In this document: piece after piece, positions 1 through 9,015 of the stretch
Numbering within the stretch: position 1 is the stretch's first letter
Layout of the letters: every line of letters starts with the position of its first letter
Source: Beroe ovata
Lineage: Eukaryota; Ctenophora; Nuda; Beroida; Beroidae
DNA: 23,150 bases
Direction: 5' to 3'
Assembly (NCBI GenBank): GCA_946803715.1
Contig: CAMPET010000068.1
Coordinates: 239,313 to 262,462 of the forward strand
The notes under the pieces: model-generated
The model's input: the letters and a program-made list of their open reading frames with translations, nothing else
Told to the model about the DNA's origin: nothing
Databases searched by the model: none
Translations under genes and position numbers: made by a program

Positions 1-236
1 ATGCAGTGGTGTCAGCGAGTTGTGACGAATGGGGTACCCAATCGTCACACAGGCCTGTTCTGACGTACTGGTGTCAGTGCATTCCATAGCTAGCATTCCT
101 ACGTCACAGTTATGCAGTGGTGTCAGTGAGTTGTGACGAATCGGGTACCCAATCGTCACACAGGCCTGTTCTGACGTAGTGCCAATACGTCATGATGGTG
201 TCAACGAATCCCATCGTCACAATAATGCAGTGGTGT
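1..236. repeat. 111-bp degenerate tandem repeat rich in TGACG/CGTCA pairs
   Basis: Units start with ATGCAGTGGTGTC at 1, 112 and 225. The first two agree closely over about 65 bp and the third is only partial. Each unit holds an imperfect palindrome of about 29 bp centred on GGTACC, with arms TGTGACGA and TCGTCACA (about 21-49 and 132-161). TGACG or CGTCA pentamers recur every 10-30 bp. The block lies downstream of the last visible VPS45 exon, so it is probably intronic or just 3' of that gene. I see no coding exon between 1 and 504; a GC-rich patch with ACGCGCGCGT lies near 420-430. Confidence 0.75.
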
Positions 237-504
237 CTACAAGTCATTACGAGTTGTACGCTGGATGGTTCTGTCTTTGCTCCATTTATGAAAAAAGTGT
301 CATCATAGCATAATGCATATGTGCATAGCGCACACGAATCGATAACCAATAAATTTGTCACGTACGTTTACAATGAGCAAATCAAATCGCCTTCAGAGCG
401 CGCACATTTCTATACCCAAAACGCGCGCGTTCCAACTACGTAAATCCTGCGTGTGACAGGGTGAGACAGGCCGTAATTATTGATTGAAGAAGACTGTCAG
501 TTAC

Positions 505-3245
505 CTGTAACAAATCTACAAGGTAGGGTTTGTGTTGAGTGTAGATATTTTCCACGCCCTGCAATCCCTTGAAATACTTCTTAGTCATGGCAATGGTTGT
601 CTGCTCGCCGAATAACTGTCCGCCTCGAACAGCTTTACCTCCATAGTTCATTACGGATGTCGCTAACTGCACATGTGTGACGTCATTCAACAATGAATCA
701 GTTTCAAATTGAATCATATCTAAGCTTCAAAATCCGACAAAATGTCAGCATCTATTCCTCACCTTGCATTTGGTTTCCGACACGCCCCTACTCTTGAGTG
801 TATCGACAAAAACTCTTGGATTGTAACCACTCTGTCCCTCGTAACACAAACTGTACAGCAACACGAGGCGAATCAGATCTATCTCCCTTACTTTGGGATT
901 GCGCAACAGACTGCTTAACTGAACAGTGTGGCAGTCAAATTCAGGTGTAACCGATTCGAAACCGTTCGATAGATAGATAGATACCCCAGAATATTTGTTT
1001 CCACAATGATTGGGAACAAGTTGAGTTCATAATCACAGGGAAATGGTAGAAATACATCACCTTCTGTTGCACTTCTGAGTGCGATGTCTGAGTGGTCATC
1101 AACTGCTCAGTCTCAGACACTTCTAACAGTGTGTGATCTTGTACAATCCTACTGAGCTCTCCGACAATTGCCACGTGCTTGGAAACCGTCCCTGAATTAA
1201 TACAACAGTGATTATGCCGGGTATCTGGGTAAAAATCCCCTATTTTCTACCCTTTCCTGATAACCTAAATTCATGCTCTTTGCTCTGAAATCGTGATCAT
1301 CAATAGGGTAGAATTACCTGAGAACTTCTTGAACTGTGGATAGTTATCAACGAACTTCTTCATATCCGATATCGACTCAATGGAAGCGGTGCTATGCTGC
1401 TGTTCCTGGAATTTCCCAACCAGTTCCTTGATCTTGATTCCAATTTCCCCGAAATCGGAGTAGAGGGAATCCTTGTAGAATGAATCCTGTTCCGGAGCCA
1501 TGGTAACCTCCCTTAACTCCCGCGATATGCCGGGTACCTCACTCAAATCAACACGGTTATTGTCGATAGTGAGGAGCTCGTGTATCATTGCTTGATATGT
1601 CCACTGAAAATAGGAGCGTCAGAGAGAGAGAGAGAGAGTGTGTGTGTGTGACATTTGCAATCTCATCGTGATCTGTTGTGGCAACATTGCTATTTCTGTT
1701 ACATTGTGTGATAACAACACAGACATATCGTATGAAAAACACGGAATTCCACCTGGTTTAGTAGAGGTGTCACGGGATCATCTCTCCGATCCAAGACAAG
1801 CAGGAGTGGACTATCAGATCGCCGAAACTCGAACAAATGACTGTTCTCCTTCATGATATCGTAAGTTGAGTTCACCAAACTACGGCACAGATCGGACTTG
1901 GCGGCGTAGCGCATCACCGGGTACTTGCGGAGAGCCAGCAGGATGCTGATCAGAGAGTCAGCCGAGCGTTTCAGTAGGGATCGGTCCCAGGTACCAGGTC
2001 CACCTACTGTTGTGGGAGTCGTGGTGAGAAAGCTGACTATGTGGGGGGAGGGCATAGGATAGGGGGGACAAGGAATCGGAGAACAAAGAGGGGAGGGGAA
2101 TTGTGTAGGGGAACAAGGGTAACAAGGGGAATAGAGACTGAGTGAAACTGTTCACAGTTATGTAGAGTGTATTTTATAATACAGACAAAATACAGTGGGC
2201 TGGCATTGCCGAGACAGTGGCACATTGAGAGTTTGACAAGAGAGTTCCGCCCAACAAGCTGGGTATCTGTGGGGGAAATCACACTGCTCTTATACGCCAG
2301 GAATTGTTTTAGTAAGTTCGACATTTTGGTAAACTACGGCGAACATTCGCCATCATTTTTTTACCCATCCGTCATCATAACCCTATCTCAGTAAATTCCC
2401 TACTGTGATAATGGAGTACAAAGGTACAAAGGATAGAGGGGAGGGGGAGAATAAATTCCTGTTCTTACCTGAGGATATGCTTGTAACGTTTAGAGAGTAC
2501 ACGTGGTCAAGTATTGGGATATAGTCCGCATAAAACTCCTGAATCTCCTTTACACTCTCATGCTCGTCTGCGTTTGCTAACTTCAATATATCCGGTTTGG
2601 GGATCACGTTAGAGAAGAACACGTGGTAGTGCCCGTAACGTGGGTTACGCAGTTCCTCACATAGCAACGACACGTTTTCGGGCGTGGGCCGGAGGTACAC
2701 GATACAACGCATGTGCTTCATACTCTCACGTGAGGAGTTGTCGATTCTCTCGAAAAGATACACTTCTTTCTTGAGGAGCTCAGATTGGGCATAAGTTATG
2801 CTCAGTAGAGGTAACGTCTCTTTCCCTGAGAGAGTAAAACGCGAATAAGAACAATATGCCTTCCTTCTTTCTTTTCTGAGATTCACATGGACACATCATG
2901 CCATGTGCCCGGGTAAATCATACACGAGAATAAACTATAGTATGGAATACTTGGAAAATTCAACTCTAAACAATGTGCATCATGATGTTATGAAATATCG
3001 GAGAACGGAATTATTGAAGAGGGTTGTAGCCATGTTTCATTTTTCAATTGCTGTCACGTGACTGGCAAATGTGACTCATCCCCAATGATACAGTTCTCTT
3101 TATTAATCGTAATAATCAAACATGGGGTTAAAAAGCGTATAGAGAAGTTCAAAATAGTATTACCTAGTAGGAAAACTTTCATTCCCTTTCCGCAATTCTC
3201 TATCATTTTGTTGATGTAGAGCTTGACAGCCGTAACTACACTCAT
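505..3245 (-). CDS. VPS45: VPS45, Sec1/Munc18-family vesicle fusion protein (5' seven exons; C-terminus outside window)
   Basis: This SM protein binds syntaxin-type SNAREs and promotes fusion at the trans-Golgi and endosome. Exons on the minus strand: 3164-3245, 2469-2825, 1753-2003, 1318-1603, 1061-1191, 763-918 and 505-666. All introns are GT-AG and all phases rejoin, giving 475 residues of the usual roughly 570. Diagnostic stretches run in the same order as in animal VPS45: VVTAVKLYINKMIE at the start, SELLKKEVYLFERID, VPGISRELREV, ENYPQFKK-like NYPQFKKFSG, VVGELSR-like IVGELSRIV, and NYGGKAVRG with GVENIYTQHKPYL near the end. The start was set at 3245 because it aligns with the conserved N-terminus. 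The missing part is the last 90 or so residues. Nothing between 1 and 504 encodes it, so the next exon lies beyond the left edge or is absent from the assembly. Confidence 0.95.
1621..1650. repeat. (AG)9(TG)6 microsatellite next to a VPS45 3' splice site
   Basis: Nine AG units run directly into six TG units. On the gene strand this reads (CA)n(CT)n and ends 15 bp before the AG acceptor of VPS45 exon 4, so the repeat supplies much of the pyrimidine tract. Confidence 0.9.
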
Positions 3246-4192
3246 TACTCTGTTCTTCGTCACAACAAGCTCTGTTTGTTATCAAATGCTTCTTCCACAC
3301 TTTGCATCTACATTCTAGGTGAATAGATAATGACATAATGACGATTATCGAATTAGTAGACATTGAACTGCAATTTGTGTCGATGTAGATGCAACAATAA
3401 CGCAACAATGAGGCAACAATAATACAGCAATAACGCTACAATAACACAACAAGCAACTAAAATGTAGACAACAATAAGGCAACAAGGACGCAACAATAAG
3501 ACGACAAACCCCGTTTTGCCCGATACTTTGACTGTCGACTTAAATTAAGACAACAGAAACACAACAATAAGACAACAATAACGCAACAATTCACTCGTAG
3601 CACTAGTATCCATTAACTATGTTTACATCGGTTAAGCTCCGTTGTCAGTTGGTAATAACCCGGTTATGCGGGCTTAATGTGTTTGATGATTATATCAATA
3701 AGTTTAATCAAGCTCGATTGGGTTGACCCTGCGCGCACTGTGATGCAATAACTATTTTCCGCACCATATCACGCTACCCATACCTATCATCATTCTTGCG
3801 ACCCATACCTATCCCCATAACTTGAAGTTGCCAAATATATCTAGCCAATTTTTCATGTGCCGTCAAAAACTATCGCTGGAATTGATAATTCGGCCAATTT
3901 TCAAAAACAAATTTGATTCAAATCAGTACCAGTTGCCTTTCAACAGTATTTTTATAACCTGCCTTTCGACAGTATTTCAATTAGAATAAAAAAAGATCGT
4001 TCATGTTGGAAATGAGATCAATGATATTTCATAGGTACCAATGAAATAAATAGACATTAACAGTGTAAGCATACTATCTTTCCTAATTCATGCAGACTTA
4101 ACTCATGGAATCAAAATCGAAACCAGGCATGATTGAAAATAAAGGTATGATGATACGGTTGCTAGCACAATGTTAGTGGGGCACTTGCTTGA
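3246..4192. other. Intergenic stretch between VPS45 start and the TSP1/PLAT gene stop
   Basis: This stretch should hold the VPS45 promoter (3246 upward) and the 3' UTR of the TSP1/PLAT gene (below 4193). I see no convincing coding exon. It has the CAACAAT array described separately, a direct repeat of ACCCATACCTATC at about 3777 and 3800, and a second direct repeat of TGCCTTTC-ACAGTATTT at about 3935 and 3960. No AATAAA on the minus strand could be picked out close to the upstream stop codon. Confidence 0.6.
3391..3590. repeat. Degenerate 12-bp CAACAATAA-type minisatellite
   Basis: Variants of GCAACAATAACG and GACAACAATAAG repeat from 3391 to about 3509. After a unique spacer of about 35 bp they resume from 3546 to 3590. 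The plus strand is almost free of T inside the repeat, giving strong strand asymmetry. It lies about 150 bp upstream of the VPS45 start codon, so it sits in or near the promoter. Confidence 0.75.
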
Positions 4193-5393
4193 TTAATTGA
4201 CGCGGCCGTAATTAATCGTCAGGTAGTCATCAATAGCACCTGTTTTCATAGTAACACCGTTTACGGTGAGAGAGGAAAACTTCCACCAATCGTCTGTTGT
4301 GTTCTCAATTGTGACAGATTCGATGCGACCAATGATGCCGAAATCTTCAAACTCACATCCGGAAACAGCTCCAAGACCCCTATCAGCTTCACAATTATAA
4401 CTGTCTGTTCTACCATCACTTCCAATCACTGTAAACATGTAACCGGAGCCTGCACCACCTGCCCACTTGTCAGTAGCTGTTGTGTGGACAATTTTATACT
4501 GATATGGTTTGACACCTGGAAAGTGAAGTTTGCAGGCAAGTTGTTTGACAAAAAATCCAGTTATTGCGCTCATGTTCGACAGAAAACGGTCGCAATACCA
4601 AAGAATGGATATTACATCAACTAATTAAATCATGTTCGAATAACTAACCTATTGCAGTCAGTGGGACATTCACTGTCTTGTAATCGTCAACAATAACGGT
4701 TTTTGGTTCCATCCTAGCAACCAGCTTATCTCCAAGTCGAATCTCCATGGCAGTAAACGCCCAGTAATCATCAGATAGATTCTCAATTATCACACTGGTG
4801 ACTTGACCAATATCGCTCGAACTTTCGACGACACATTCATCTGTTGCACCGAAATTTTTGTCCCCCGAGCAAACTTTATCATCAGTCTTGCCCGACGTTC
4901 CCACCACTGTCATTTGCAAGTCACCTTTGCTGTCGTGCCATCTGCCTTCACCAGTGGTGAAGGTGATAGTGTAAGGGAGGTCACATTCCTGCTCATTGCA
5001 TGATTGAGACTGAGAATTATCCCCTGGGCATTCCTCTCCGCCAAATGCAGCTTCAGGATTGTCACAATTCCTGTCTCGAGTCCTCTGTCCACCTCCACAT
5101 TCCTCAGAGCAAGTTGACCACTGGCCCCAGTGTCCCCACTCTCCATCCACAGCACATATGTCACAATCCACCAGCTTCTTCTCATTCTTTGCACATTTCT
5201 TAGCTTGCTTCTTAGACAACTTTGATTCCCCTTCTGCTTGACAACCCGGCAGCGATGACTCATATCCTTTCTTGAGACACTTACTCTGGAAATTGTTAGT
5301 GACTTTCTTAAGTTTATTGCCAGATAGCTTACAGGCTCCATCCACCAGCTTCATTGCTGCTATCAACAGCAGCACGTTGAAAAAAAATCGCAT
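4193..5393 (-). CDS. Secreted TSP1-domain protein with two tandem PLAT/LH2-like domains
   Basis: Two exons, 4649-5393 and 4193-4515, join in phase 1 through a GT-AG intron of 133 bp to give 355 residues. Residues 1-20 form a signal peptide (MRFFFNVLLLIAAMKLVDGA), so the product is probably secreted. Residues 21-82 are lysine-rich with six cysteines and match no family I know. Residues 83-137 are a thrombospondin type 1 repeat with WGHWGQWSTCSEECGGG and the usual cysteines. Two related domains follow, about 141-245 and 250-355. Both share the pattern VxGxxGxTD, IENxxDDxW and VDDY/IDDY, which resembles PLAT/LH2 beta-sandwich domains that bind lipid, calcium or protein partners. The intron falls between the two copies. 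TSP1 modules usually bind matrix or receptors, so a matrix, venom-like or immune role are all open. The PLAT assignment is weaker than the TSP1 assignment. Confidence 0.85.
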
Positions 5394-5471
5394 AATGAAC
5401 GATTCCTTGTTGAATAGGGTTGACCAAGAGTGGAGACAACTGTAGAGTGACGAATAATGTGTCCTAACCTC

Positions 5472-5480
5472 CTTATAAAG
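5472..5480 (-). promoter_or_regulatory. Candidate TATA box for the TSP1/PLAT gene
   Basis: The minus strand reads TTTATAAGG about 80 bp upstream of the start codon at 5393, a plausible spacing for a TATA box plus a short 5' UTR. The motif is short, so chance occurrence is possible. Confidence 0.45.
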
Positions 5481-6169
5481 ACCGCATAGAGATGAGTCAA
5501 CCTAGTCCGGAGGAATACATGATTTGGAAATTTGTTCCAAAAATATCAGGGATGGATGGCAAGGTGACTCCAGACTCTTTCATTCTTCCTCAGCTCCAGT
5601 CAGATCGGCTCAGAATATTTTGTGTCCACAGGCAGTCATTATGTAGCCAGCATTCATCGAATTTTCTTCAAACACGTTCCGAATAAGAGTTTACAATGAA
5701 TTCAAGCTCACAAGTTACCGTTCTAACCGATGAGGGTGGTCACTGAAAGTTCAAGGTATTTGAAACGTATAACTGGTCAGCCGTCAGCCTGAATTATCCC
5801 AGAAGAAAGACTGAAATGGCTTCTACATCGTGAGATGTTATACATATATTCATTATCTTAATGATAAATTGAGCTTGACCGTTGTAAGTTGTAACGACAC
5901 ATCACGGTTTTTGCCTTACTCTTTGTTACACTTCGTTTCTCTAAAGCAATACTCTGCTCTGCTTTCACGGTAGCTGCTATTCATGCCTAACAGGTAACGT
6001 GTACATCCTAGAGGATCAAGAATTTCATTTTCCCTGTTTCTTAAGTTCTTACATATAATAGGTAAGGCAATAGAATTGGACAAATCAAATTGATTTGAAA
6101 TTCAAGAAAACGAACAAAACTAAGGGGTTGGAAGGAAGAAAATGCCAAACAGGAACCAGAGAACAATCA

Positions 6170-6242
6170 GGGGGCTGGCAAGCCCCCCGCGGCATCTGTA
6201 GTTGAGGTTGAACCCGCGAGCAAAAAGGGCCCGAAGGGCCCT
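6170..6242. repeat. Two small GC-rich hairpins ending at an N
   Basis: The first has arms GGGGGCT (6170-6176) and AGCCCCC (6181-6187) with a 4-nt loop. The second has arms AGGGCCC (6226-6232) and GGGCCCT (6236-6242) with a 3-nt loop and stops directly at the N at 6243. They could be the remnant of a short foldback element or simply the hard-to-read structure that caused the gap. They lie about 75 bp past the stop codon of the F-box gene. Confidence 0.5.
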
Positions 6243-6314
6243 NAAGACATAACAATATAAGAATATAATATTGCCAAGGTATCCTCTCTTCCCCGCCATT
6301 TCTATCTTGCCAAA

Positions 6315-8189
6315 TTACCAAATTTCATCATTATCCTCCTCATTAATGTATTGATGATAGTCATATTCTTCTTGATTATCATCAAAGTCCTCATAATGAT
6401 ACTCATCCTGTCCCTCTTCTCCCGCCAGAACGAAACCAAGGTGTTCATTCTCATGCTCAATCAGACCATTTGCTTCATGTTGCACTTCAAAAACTTCCCC
6501 AGCGTCAATGTCATAAACACCAGCATTGTCTACCCCCTCTCCCTCATCAAATATTTCAAGTGCCTCAATTCTCTCTTCCAATTCATCTGCACCGACATCA
6601 TAATAATGAAACACGATGTCTCCAAGTCCCTCATCGATGTTATACGCGCCATCCCAGAATTCATCCTCGTCATCAAATTCGTCATTAAATTCATCAAACT
6701 CATGTTCTAGGAATGGGTTATAAAACTCATCATCGCTATCAGCGATGTCGGAGAAGGAGAAAGAGTGGATACTAAACTTGAGATCGAGGAAAGTAGGAAC
6801 ATCAGGGTGATCTTCCTTCTGAAGCAGTGTATCCTGCAGGAAAACCACTAGTTTGCCACTCCTTTCAGCTATAATCCTGCACTGCTCAATGAAGTCGCCC
6901 CTCAGTCGCAATGATGAGCAACTCCTTAAATCTAGAGACACGAGTGAATGTATCTCGGAGATCATTGTTGTTACATGATCATCATCAACATGGCAGGATT
7001 GCATCGATAAGCTGAAGAGATTCTCACAATGGATTAACGTTGTATTGATCAGATTATCATAGTCAAACGATTCATGTAGGCCATCAATGTTCAGTTTTTC
7101 CAGATGCGGTAGTTCTGCTATAGTCCTAACGAGGTATTCTCCACTGCCCTTCACACAGTGACCCACATTGAGTGATTTTAAGAGAGGGCACAGCCGAGAT
7201 ATGGACAGGATGAATTCTTCAACAAGGCTTGTGTTAGCTAAGCTAAGTTTATACAAATCTAGACCCTGTAAGTTGGGCATTAGTTTGAGGACTGATCTGA
7301 TAACCGGGGTCTGAATATTGCAACACCGAGCATTAAATGTTGACATTCTGGGTAGAGTAGGGGTGCCAATGGGGCATGCCGAACTGATTCCAGCGCGACC
7401 GAAAGATAGATCCAAATGTTCGAGTGTTGCACTGTAGTTATCCAGGACAAACTGCAGTGTAGATGGGTCAAGATTGAGACACTCGCTAAAGTTGAAATGT
7501 CGCATCCGGTTCTGTTTCAAGTGCTTTGCTATACACTTCCCGTTGATTTTGTGGTTATACGATACATCCAAATACTCCAAGTTTTTACAGTTCATGAGGA
7601 TGCGTTTTAGAGTTTTTTCCCTCAACGAGGGACAACCATTCATGACGAGTGATGTCAGTTTAGAGGGAATGTTCTTGGCTAGATGACTGGCTGTTTTTCT
7701 ATCAATCTTAGTTTTAGAAAGATCCAATTTCACCAGATTAGGGCACAGGTTCCCGATGGCTTGACAACACTTGAGATCTAGTTTGAGGGAGCTGTGTGAT
7801 ACATCGAGGTGTGTAAGGTTGCTGTTAGTGAGTATCAGGAGTGATGTGAAACTCTCCGACGTTAGAGCCCTGTAGAGTCTGAAAACACTGAATGTGGGCG
7901 TGAGAGCAACGTGCTGCAGTCTGGACATCCTATCGAGACACACGTTGTACCACCGCTTACACACCAGACCTGTCCTCAACATATCCACTATGTCTAGACA
8001 GCATAGCACGGTGTACAAACAGTCATCGTTCAGAGTGTGGATGGAGGGGAGGGAGGGGTCGAGAGGAAGGGAGGAAAAGTGAGGAAATGGAGTGTTTATC
8101 TGGGGATATGTGGTGGTGGTAGCAGGCCGGAGAGAACACGATTCTGATGAGGAGGAAGAGGAAGAGGCGTGTTCTTCATCATCTGACAT
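6315..8189 (-). CDS. F-box/leucine-rich repeat protein with long acidic C-terminal tail
   Basis: A single exon of 625 codons (624 residues). F-box proteins link Skp1-Cullin1 ubiquitin ligases to substrates. Residues about 50-91 are the F-box (LNDDCLYTVLCCLDIVDMLR followed by the usual VCKRWYNV). Residues about 110-450 are leucine-rich repeats of the FBXL type (NLTHLDVSH, NLVKLDLSKTKI, NLEYLDVSY, TLEHLDLSF, SLVSLDLRSC). From about residue 480 to the end the chain is strongly acidic (runs of Asp, Glu, Tyr) and probably disordered; few FBXL proteins carry such a tail. The start is the ATG at 8189 (MSDDEEH); the frame extends 14 codons further but with no ATG. A serine run follows the start. No introns are needed, unlike most neighbours. 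The exact FBXL subfamily is not clear to me. Confidence 0.88.
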   Translation of the reverse strand: MSDDEEHASSSSSSSESCSLRPATTTTYPQINTPFPHFSSLPLDPSLPSIHTLNDDCLYTVLCCLDIVDMLRTGLVCKRWYNVCLDRMSRLQHVALTPTFSVFRLYRALTSESFTSLLILTNSNLTHLDVSHSSLKLDLKCCQAIGNLCPNLVKLDLSKTKIDRKTASHLAKNIPSKLTSLVMNGCPSLREKTLKRILMNCKNLEYLDVSYNHKINGKCIAKHLKQNRMRHFNFSECLNLDPSTLQFVLDNYSATLEHLDLSFGRAGISSACPIGTPTLPRMSTFNARCCNIQTPVIRSVLKLMPNLQGLDLYKLSLANTSLVEEFILSISRLCPLLKSLNVGHCVKGSGEYLVRTIAELPHLEKLNIDGLHESFDYDNLINTTLIHCENLFSLSMQSCHVDDDHVTTMISEIHSLVSLDLRSCSSLRLRGDFIEQCRIIAERSGKLVVFLQDTLLQKEDHPDVPTFLDLKFSIHSFSFSDIADSDDEFYNPFLEHEFDEFNDEFDDEDEFWDGAYNIDEGLGDIVFHYYDVGADELEERIEALEIFDEGEGVDNAGVYDIDAGEVFEVQHEANGLIEHENEHLGFVLAGEEGQDEYHYEDFDDNQEEYDYHQYINEEDNDEIW

Positions 8190-9015
8190 CTGGCATGATA
8201 GGGGATAATGAATCCCCGGTTCCCGTATCAATATAAATGATTCGATAACGGGGGAATGGGGGAAATGGGAACAGGAAATTCTGATCAGTGATCACTCTTC
8301 AGCAAGGCGAATGAAGCATCCATCAAGACAAGTGAGTGGGGTTTATTACACCGATTAAAATTAAGTTTTAAATACCTACAATAAAATGAAAATAAAATTG
8401 GCACCTTCCATAACAAGTTAGTGAAAAGTTTCCATTGGCTTACTATATAGTTATCAACTTAGGTCTATATATATGACGCGAGACAACAAAAGCAAAAGTC
8501 TCCTAAATATCAAAGAGTAGGTAACTAGGAATTTGGAAAGTAGTGAGTTGCTAATGCATCATATGTACGCAATTCATAAACTCCAAACATAAACTTATAC
8601 AAAGTGCCCAAAGTGAAGGAAGTTTTCAGCAAAGCTCAGCATACTTTCCAGCAAAAACAAGCAACCTGTGTTATGAATCAAACAGTCGAAGTACGAATAC
8701 TCTACCGATTAGAATCCAAAAAATTTAGAAACCATGATGATTTTCTCATTTTGAGAGGTTATCAATTTCAGCTTACACCTCTATCTGATATTATTAAAAG
8801 TTCTTCAAAAGGACATCTCAAATATCTTTAGTTTATCCGTCAGATTGTCGGTTCTATATTCTATTCTGTATTTCTGACATGATCAAATAAAAGTTGTCCC
8901 ATCCCTCAAATTCCCACTCCTCTATCCACTGCAGTGGGTCCAGTGTACTGTCCACAAACGAGTGTCCACAAACGAGTGTCCACAATAATGTAAACATGTG
9001 TGTGTCCACAACCCC
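8190..9015. other. Intergenic region between the F-box gene start and the Kelch-like gene stop
   Basis: AT-rich from about 8330 to 8890, with no reading frame that looks like a conserved protein. It should hold the F-box gene promoter (above 8189) and the Kelch-like 3' UTR (below 9016). A perfect 12-bp palindrome CCACTGCAGTGG lies at 8926-8937, next to the GTGTCCACAA repeats listed separately. Confidence 0.5.
8949..9011 (-). repeat. Four copies of TTGTGGACA in the presumed Kelch-like 3' UTR
   Basis: On the gene strand TTGTGGACA occurs four times within 65 bp, starting 5 bp after the TGA stop. Two copies are in tandem with a 14-bp period (plus-strand unit GTGTCCACAAACGA). The spacing is partly irregular, so this may be a short tandem repeat or a cluster of binding sites in the mRNA. 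Confidence 0.6.

Larger units (their letters stand above)
5394..6314. other. Intergenic region between the TSP1/PLAT gene and the F-box gene
   Basis: It holds the presumed TSP1/PLAT promoter near 5394-5500 and the presumed 3' UTR of the F-box gene near 6244-6314. I see no exon with good splice signals and no conserved protein in the remainder. The GC-rich hairpin pair around 6170-6242 is listed separately. Confidence 0.5.

Noticed and set aside
110-361. Minus-strand open frame considered as the missing VPS45 C-terminus
   Set aside because: Its translation lacks the conserved C-terminal VPS45 segments and runs into the tandem repeat.
6085-6321. Minus-strand open frame across the N at 6243
   Set aside because: It spans an ambiguous base and the GC hairpins, has no recognisable protein, and overlaps the end of the F-box gene.
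8190-8231. Fourteen extra in-frame codons upstream of the F-box gene start
   Set aside because: The extension would begin with TTG, not ATG; the ATG at 8189 is preferred for a nuclear eukaryotic gene.
8604-8831. Plus-strand open frame of 75 codons in the AT-rich gap between the F-box and Kelch-like genes
   Set aside because: No similarity to a known family, no start context or splice context of note, and length expected by chance.
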